Below, in pieces: positions 58,311 to 64,000 of a stretch of 64,000 nucleotides of DNA (positions are counted from its first letter, which is position 1; every line of letters begins with the position of its first letter). The stretch spans positions 59,141,022-59,205,021 of the forward strand of contig CM040434.1 of the NCBI GenBank assembly GCA_022702705.1, in the 5' to 3' direction. The position numbers and the translations under genes are program-made. A model generated the notes under the pieces. It had not been told where the DNA came from. It saw only the letters and a program-made list of their open reading frames with translations, and searched no databases. The stretch is from Papilionanthe hookeriana x Papilionanthe teres. Lineage: Eukaryota > Streptophyta > Magnoliopsida > Asparagales > Orchidaceae.

Positions 58311-60109
58311 AGTATTTTTGAATTATTTAAATTCCCTAAACTTCAAAAATTCATATCTTCACATAGAAAAATTACAAAAATAAAATAAAAATATCCTCTT
58401 GCTCAGTGAACAGAGGAGAATAATGTGGAAAAGAAGTCAAGTTAATTGGATGAGTATTTTATTTTTAATAATTTATTTACTATTTTCAATGTTTTGATTC
58501 TCCATTTGCATAGATAATTCACCATGGCATGAGACCATAGGGCTTTTGAAGCCTCTGATCTTGGGAACATTCCCTGAATTTTTCAAGGTCGAGGCCATCT
58601 CTGTGAAAAGTTATTGATTTTTCAAGTTCATGTCATCGTTTTAGTGTATTTTAATTTCAATAATTAGCATGTTGTAAAATAAATTCTAGGAAACTTTAGT
58701 GATGTTTCTTAGGACTAGGGGACCCTATGAAAAATATATTTTGGGTTAATTCATTCATAATAACCTTAATTGGCCTAAACCCCTAAAATTGAATTTGAAT
58801 TAACTAGGGTTAACCACACATCAAATTGACTTGAAAAAAATTCTCCATTTCTCTTTAGGGTCAGAGGAGCCTTACATAAAATTTTGAAATCATTTGGACT
58901 TGATTAAACACACCAAATGGATTGATTAAGCCTCATAAGCAAAATGGAACTTTAAAAATTCATAACTCTAAAAATACTTTTCAAAAATTCACAAAAATGG
59001 TTTTGGAGCTTCTCTGATATCAGGGCAGTTCAGGAAAATAAAAATTGGAATTTTCTAAAAAAGTTGATTTTTCACAATATTTTAATATTTTAATAATTAA
59101 AAAATAATAAAAATCATAAAAGTATTAAAAATCATAAAAATGTCACATTTTGACTCCTAATCATTTAGGAATAAACCAAATATTTTTCCTAAGTCCCTAG
59201 GATAAGATATTGAATTTTAAAGGCTTAATGTAATTTTTAATATTAAAAAATGAATTTTCAACCTTTTTCACTAAAATAATTCTAATAAATAAAAAAAATC
59301 AGAAAATTATAAAATTTATTTGTCTGGATTCCTTGAGGTTAGAGAAATTTAAGAAAAATATAAAATCTATTTTTCAACTTTTATTTTATTTTAAAATTAA
59401 TTAATACTCTAAAACTTAAAATAATTATAATAAATAAAATATAATTCAAAAACTCACAAAATTTGGTGCAAGTGGTCCTCTGGTCATTAGGAACATTCCA
59501 TAATTTTCTTAAGGACAGAAACCTTTCCTTGGTCATGTTGTCGAATTTTCTTTGAAAACCCTTATTTTCTACTAAAAATAATTATATAAATAAATTAAAT
59601 TCAGAAAAATCACATTGTCTCCTCTAATATCTTAATTGACATATGACTGAGGTGACATAAAAATTTCAAATTCATTTGAGCTAAATTTAGTGAGTTATGA
59701 AATTAATAAGCCTAAAAAGGCATAAAGATAATTAAAGAATTTAAATCCCTTTTTTAAAATTTTAGGTTTAATTAAAATGAAGGGTAAAATATTTGATTTT
59801 ATCTTTCTTTGATGATTGAAACTTTGGGAAATTAAGAGGGTAGAAACCCATTAATCACTTTTAATAAACCAAAAATGAAACTTTAATTATTTAAACAATT
59901 TAAATTTGGAAGATTAATGAAAATTTGAATTATTAAAAATAGGGATATAACTTGAGAGAATATTAATTCTTTAATAAAAAAATCCCTAAATAAATCACTT
60001 CAATAATATTTAACTCTTAATTAAGATTAAAATGATAATCCAAACTAAGTAAATTAAAAATAAAAAATAAATAACCCTTAAATTAAAGAAAAGTTCAAAA
60101 TATTAAATG

Positions 60110-60300
60110 GTTTAACAATTAAATTAAATTAAATTAAAATTAAATTAAATTAAACTAAGTAAAAATTAAATTAAAATTAAAATTAAATTAAATTAACATT
60201 TTAACAATTAAATTAAATTAAATTTAAAATATTTAAATTAAATTAAATTAAATTAAGTTAAACTCAATTAAATTAAATTTAAATTATGTTAAATTAACAT
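60110..60300. repeat. AAATT pentamer expansion in LTR E
   Basis: Runs of aaatt/ttaaa units, as in copy D. Confidence 0.9.
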
Positions 60301-60927
60301 CATTCAACAATAAAAGTAAAACAAATTTAAAATATTAAGATCACTTAAAGTATAAAGATTTAAACCAAAAATAATTTGAACATTATTCCAAGCATAAAAT
60401 TATTAATTAAAACCTCATAATTAAATTAAATCACTTTAAACCATTAACTAAAACTTTAAATTAAGAATAATTAAAATTCTCAATAAACTAACTTGCCCTT
60501 AAAGACTTTAATTATTATAACTCTTAAATAGAGTATTAAGTTAGATGTCACTTCATTCATCAGGTAATCTAATACCCAAGTTCATTGAGCAAGAGACAAA
60601 GTTTAAATAAACTCCTAGATGATTAATTCACCTGTGCAACTAAATTTACTTAGACTCAAAATAATCTCGGAAGTATTGAAAATATGTTTAGGACTCGTCC
60701 TAAGCACTTCCTCAATATGACGAGATGTTTTAGAAGAACAATTGAATTTAATTGTTCTTTGATGAAGAAAATCATCCTTAAACCAAACCAACAACCTAGA
60801 CGTCATAGGAGATGACTAGTTATAGGATTAGGATTCTGGTAGATAACCAAAACCCTTTCCCTTAGCTTTACCTAGGTATTTCTTGCAAAAATATGTTTAA
60901 ATGCCTTAACATGTGTTTTAAGTGCAA

Positions 60928-60953
60928 CTTGGGATGACTGGAGGACCCTCTAG
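60928..60953 (+). other. Candidate 26-nt microexon (LTR copy E)
   Basis: Ends CTCTAG before GTACGC. The upstream acceptor is GTGCAA, so the AG is lost in this copy. Confidence 0.25.
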
Positions 60954-62087
60954 GTACGCTTTCATTTTATTGCAATTTACTTTATTGCAATTTAGTTACA
61001 TGCACTGTACTTTACTTTTCTTGCATGTTAAATAAGACTGTTGCATGAAAATCAAAACATTTAGGATAGTCCCTGAATTGAAACTAAAACTAAATTAAAA
61101 GTCATTGCAAGATAAAATTCACCGCTACAACATTCCAAAATATAAAACAGCTCAAAATTTAATCACAAACAGAATAACAAAACTACAATTGCAACTAAAT
61201 AAAACGTCTCGTTGAATGATCAGGAATACCTCCAATGATGTAACCCATGTGTTGCTAACAGGATTTCCCACGGTCTAAATGAAAGTGTGGAATTCATTCA
61301 GTTGAGTTTAACAAATTCATTTGGACTAAGTGAATTCAATGAAAATAACGGTGCCGGGATGACGAAACCGTGAGATCTTAATCGGTTCTGTTTAAATAAC
61401 TTTAAGATTTGTTTTAATTAAAATATTAAAAACACTTGGATTTTAAGATTTTCTCTAAACCAAAACACTTCTCTCATCTCTCGATTTATGATTTCTAAAA
61501 CTAAACCTTTGCAACAACAAGGAGCTCGGAGCACAGTGGGCAGCATGACCATCTTCGTTAGCAAAACTTGTGTCTACATCAGCTAAGCTATTCTTTAGTT
61601 TAAATAACCAAGTCATAGGACTTCGAGGTAGTTTGACTAGTGCAACATAAATCCTCAACTTTTTGTTAGGCATTTGCATAATCATGTTATGCAAATTAAG
61701 TCGTAACCGGTCTTAGGATTTCGAGGTAGTTGTTCGGTACGACATAAACCCTCACATCTTCGAGGCTATTTGTATGATCATATCATACAAATATAAGTCC
61801 TAATTAATTAAAATTGACAAGATTGTAATATTAAATAAACTCCCAAATTGAAGCCAAACAATAGGATAGTTTGGGAAGTTGCCAAGATTCTTCTTGGATC
61901 CTCAACTTCTCCTACTTTTCTTCATTTGACTCCCGAAATTAACTGCTCCAAACTTGATCCATTCCCTATTGAAATTTTCAAAACTCAATCCTTTGAAAAC
62001 CTTAAACTTTGAAATTCTTGAGAGCAAAACCACTGATCATTATCGAGAGTTTTCTTTAGTGATTCCCGTCACTTAGGATGTAATTAA

Positions 62088-62282
62088 CATTAGGGGCTTG
62101 CCCTTATAGGGAACTTTAAGAACCTAGGTAATATAAACCCTGCTTAATTCATTTATGTTAAGTAGGGGAACTTGTCGGCATATAAAATTGGTTCGTAGAA
62201 CAAACGGATGTCATAAATTTTCTAGTTTATTTAATCGAGCCCCATCGTCAAGAAGTGTGTCTATTCTTCGGGATAGATACAC
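62088..62282 (+). ncRNA. Three-hairpin RNA region near LTR end (copy E)
   Basis: H1 at 62088-62109 with a weakened base; H2 62138-62168 CCCTGCTTAAT with GTTAAGTAGGG, eleven pairs including two G-U; H3 62257-62282 with GTGT/ACAC, CTATTC/GGATAG and a TTCG loop. Confidence 0.6.
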
Positions 62283-62501
62283 GGTTTGTGATGCGGTGCT
62301 CATTTATATAAACTATTTGGGATGTGAGATCGGTTTGATTTTTCACATCTTAAAATTTTCAAACTTAAAATTATTTTCAAAAATCAAATATTACTTTTCA
62401 AATTATATATTTAAATTAAATTTAAAATTCGCCGACAATTTCTGTAGGCGACCCTTTTTTTAAATCCAACACATAACCTAAAATTATATGCCGACAATTT
62501 C

Positions 62502-62519
62502 TGGCGACTCTGCTGGGTA
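62502..62519 (+). promoter_or_regulatory. Primer binding site of element E
   Basis: TGGCGACTCTGCTGGGTA, tRNA-Arg type with changes relative to element C. Confidence 0.8.
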
Positions 62520-62664
62520 CTAGTTCCTCTCTCCATTTTTGATTAGATGGTTTTGCTTTCATAAATCTATAGTGAGTCCATATCCCTAGTGGATCAAAAC
62601 TACCATTCTTCCGATGGATTACCCCATTCATTTCTGTCTTGAACGAGTATAGCCAACTCCTCTC

Positions 62665-62716
62665 GGATTTAGGAGCCACTGTTTAGACACCCCTAAACCG
62701 AGAGGTTCTGAGATCC
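62665..62716 (+). ncRNA. 52-nt leader stem-loop (element E)
   Basis: GGAT/ATCC, GGAGCC/GGTTCT (one G-U) and CTGTTTAG/CTAAACCG (one mismatch); same length as C and D. Confidence 0.55.
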
Positions 62717-63033
62717 TTTTTCCTCTTTTCTGAGATGGGGTGGACCCCCAATAGGTGTTAGTTTAGGAGTGGTCATTCGAGTCGAGAAGTCTTGCATAAG
62801 ACTTTCTCTTCCTTTCCAATTCTAAATCGGGCCCTTTACCTTTTCTATAAACTTTTTTTCCTTCAATCGTTTTGTTTCTAACAAACGAACCTCCTAATAA
62901 ACAATCTCTTTTAAAAATAACAAATACACTAAGATAAACGAAAATGTGTTCGGTCTCTTTCTTTTTTCATCCTAAACTTTACGAAGAAAAGAAGCATAAT
63001 TCGGAACTGACATTCGGAATCTGCCCTGCAAAA

Positions 63034-64000
63034 AATGACTGCCCCAAAGTTAATCTTCTCCTTCACCAATGGAATGGACTTCGCCATTTACAAGGATGAG
63101 CTGCCCGACAATGGAATCATCCATTTCGGACAAGGATTCAAAGAACACGTATGTCAAGTTCGCCGATGTCACTCTCTTCACACTAATGGATAATGTGTCG
63201 AAACTCGAAGAGCCCGTGATCGAGTTCAACTCGAAATCGACTCAAGAATTCCCTCCCCTGCAAAGGGTTCCAACTGAAAGGAGTACTACTGTTCATAGGA
63301 GAATTGTTGTCTCTACCCCCACCGGTCTAGTCATCTCTGCACTTACCCCGACTTTTGCCAAACTAAAGGGGAAGGAAGTCCAAGTCTGTGATGAGCCTGC
63401 GACCTTGGAGGGTACATATTTTGCTACAATACCATCTATTTTTGAGATTGGGTCCAGTTCGAGAATTGCAGCCCTAACTCGGACTCAAAGAAGAAATAGA
63501 AATAGAAAGATCGCCAAGATCGAGAAAGCCAGAGCTGCTAAAGTTGCTTTTCTAGAAGAAATTCCTGAGGAAAGAGAAGAACTGCCTGAGTATATACCTC
63601 TGTTGGAAGGGAGCAGGTTTCACCCTCTCTCTGCCGCATCAGATGAAGAGGATATCCGTAGGATCGCCGCTGCATTACCCCGACTCCGTGTACTACAACG
63701 AATTACAAGAGGAAAAGGGATAAGACTACGCCATTGGCTCGACTGCAAGCTGTTATTGAAAGATTGGCAAAGAAAGAAAGATGCCCTGTGTCAGAAATAT
63801 TAAGAAGGATAGGACGGGTGCCAGCTAAATCCCACCTAGGACCGCTAATAGAGCCTGTTGCTGCCATAGAGAAACCGAAGAAGAAGATAAAAGCCAGTTC
63901 ACCCGTTGTTGTATCGGGTATACAAATTAGGGAGGAAACCACCTTCCAAAGATATAGCCGACGTGATCATCCCGGTCCTAGGCTTCCGGCTGCAAGAAGG
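63034..64000 (+). pseudogene. Ogre-type ORF1 / gag N-terminal region (element E)
   Basis: ATG at 63034 opens MTAPKLIFSFTNGMDFA. A one-base insertion near 63145, relative to D, shifts the frame, and the rest is open in the next frame to 63803 (EEPVIEFNSKSTQEFPP, FLEEIPEEREELPEYIP, ALTRTQRRNRNRKIAK). A second shift near 63690 moves it again before the KKERCPVSEI-like region, and the sequence runs off the window. It is inactive as it stands. The basic RRNRNRK patch and charged regions are shared with D. The lesions differ from those of D, so the two copies decayed separately. Confidence 0.7.

Larger units (their letters stand above)
55134..62496 (+). repeat. Giant LTR, copy E 5' LTR (7.36 kb)
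   Basis: Starts TGTTGACCTC, ends ATGCCGACA. Collinear with the others: GCC-box 57334-57340, TATA-like box 57496, donor-like site 57919/57920, GC island 58075-58310, microexon-like 60928-60953 (acceptor mutated to GCAA), hairpins 62088-62282, relic PBS 62431-62455. Confidence 0.93.
55134..64000 (+). mobile_element. Element E: Ogre-like element running off the right edge
   Basis: 5' LTR 55134-62496, PBS 62502-62519, leader with the 52-nt stem-loop, then ORF1/gag from 63034. It is closely related to element D (same ORF1, same AAATT expansion, no AT run). It is inserted in LTR F. The remaining gag-pol and 3' LTR are outside the window. Confidence 0.9.

Noticed and set aside
1..64000. Host genes, tRNA or rRNA genes, bacterial-type systems
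   Set aside because: No intact host coding frame, tRNA cloverleaf or rRNA was noticed. All recognisable protein segments are retrotransposon-derived.

Overview
This window is plant nuclear DNA made almost entirely of nested, decayed LTR retrotransposons. I found no convincing host gene, tRNA, rRNA, CRISPR array or prokaryotic system. An angiosperm with a large, repeat-rich genome fits best. The main elements have a tRNA-Arg-type primer binding site (TGGCGACTCCGCTGGGGA) and Ogre/Tat-lineage gag, protease and pol fragments. Athila-type remnants (TGATC...GATCA LTR ends, a degraded tRNA-Asp-type PBS, an envelope-position ORF of the 'putative plant transposon protein' type) lie beside and inside them. 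I cannot name the species.

Layout, with copy names used below. LTR B (minus) 1-2666 runs off the left edge and is inserted in the 3' UTR tandem repeats of element A. The A 3' UTR is 2667-3683 and the A 3' LTR is 3684-10929. A sits in an old Athila-like element (10930-15879: ORF remnant, env-position ORF, polypurine tract, 1.57 kb LTR). Next come an unassigned 0.6 kb, a decayed Ogre/Tat pol (16455-19575), a diverged minus-strand LTR scrap (19580-20230), and a promoter-like, microsatellite-rich block (20231-22495). Element C follows: 5' LTR 22496-29879, PBS, a 6.0 kb interior without gag or pol that holds an Athila-like minus LTR and a 96-bp-period array, and a truncated 3' LTR 35878-38045. Element D follows: LTR 38122-45528, PBS, ORF1/gag/protease and the start of RT, cut at about 51.3 kb. 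LTR F (minus) 51323-55133 is split by element E: LTR 55134-62496, PBS, ORF1/gag running off the right edge.

The most interesting part is the LTR family itself. Copies A, C, D and E are collinear over 7246, 7384, 7407 and 7363 bp, longer than the roughly 5-6 kb LTRs I know for Ogre. The size looks like a gene-like leader. There is a TATA-like box at about 2.4 kb. About 0.4 kb later comes a conserved AG|GT splice-donor-like site, then a very AT-rich stretch of about 3 kb. A 26-nt microexon-like segment follows, framed by a branch point plus acceptor and by AG|GTAC. The LTR end carries three RNA hairpins with compensatory changes between copies, and a relic of an older LTR-end/PBS junction. Just past the PBS is a 52-nt stem-loop of constant length in three copies. 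These RNA features are inferred from copy comparison by eye and have not been tested against RNA data.

Coding capacity is broken throughout: gag, protease and RT of D, ORF1 of E and the pol fragment all carry stops or frameshifts. The best preserved frame is the 11857-12960 Athila env-position ORF, with one in-frame amber codon.
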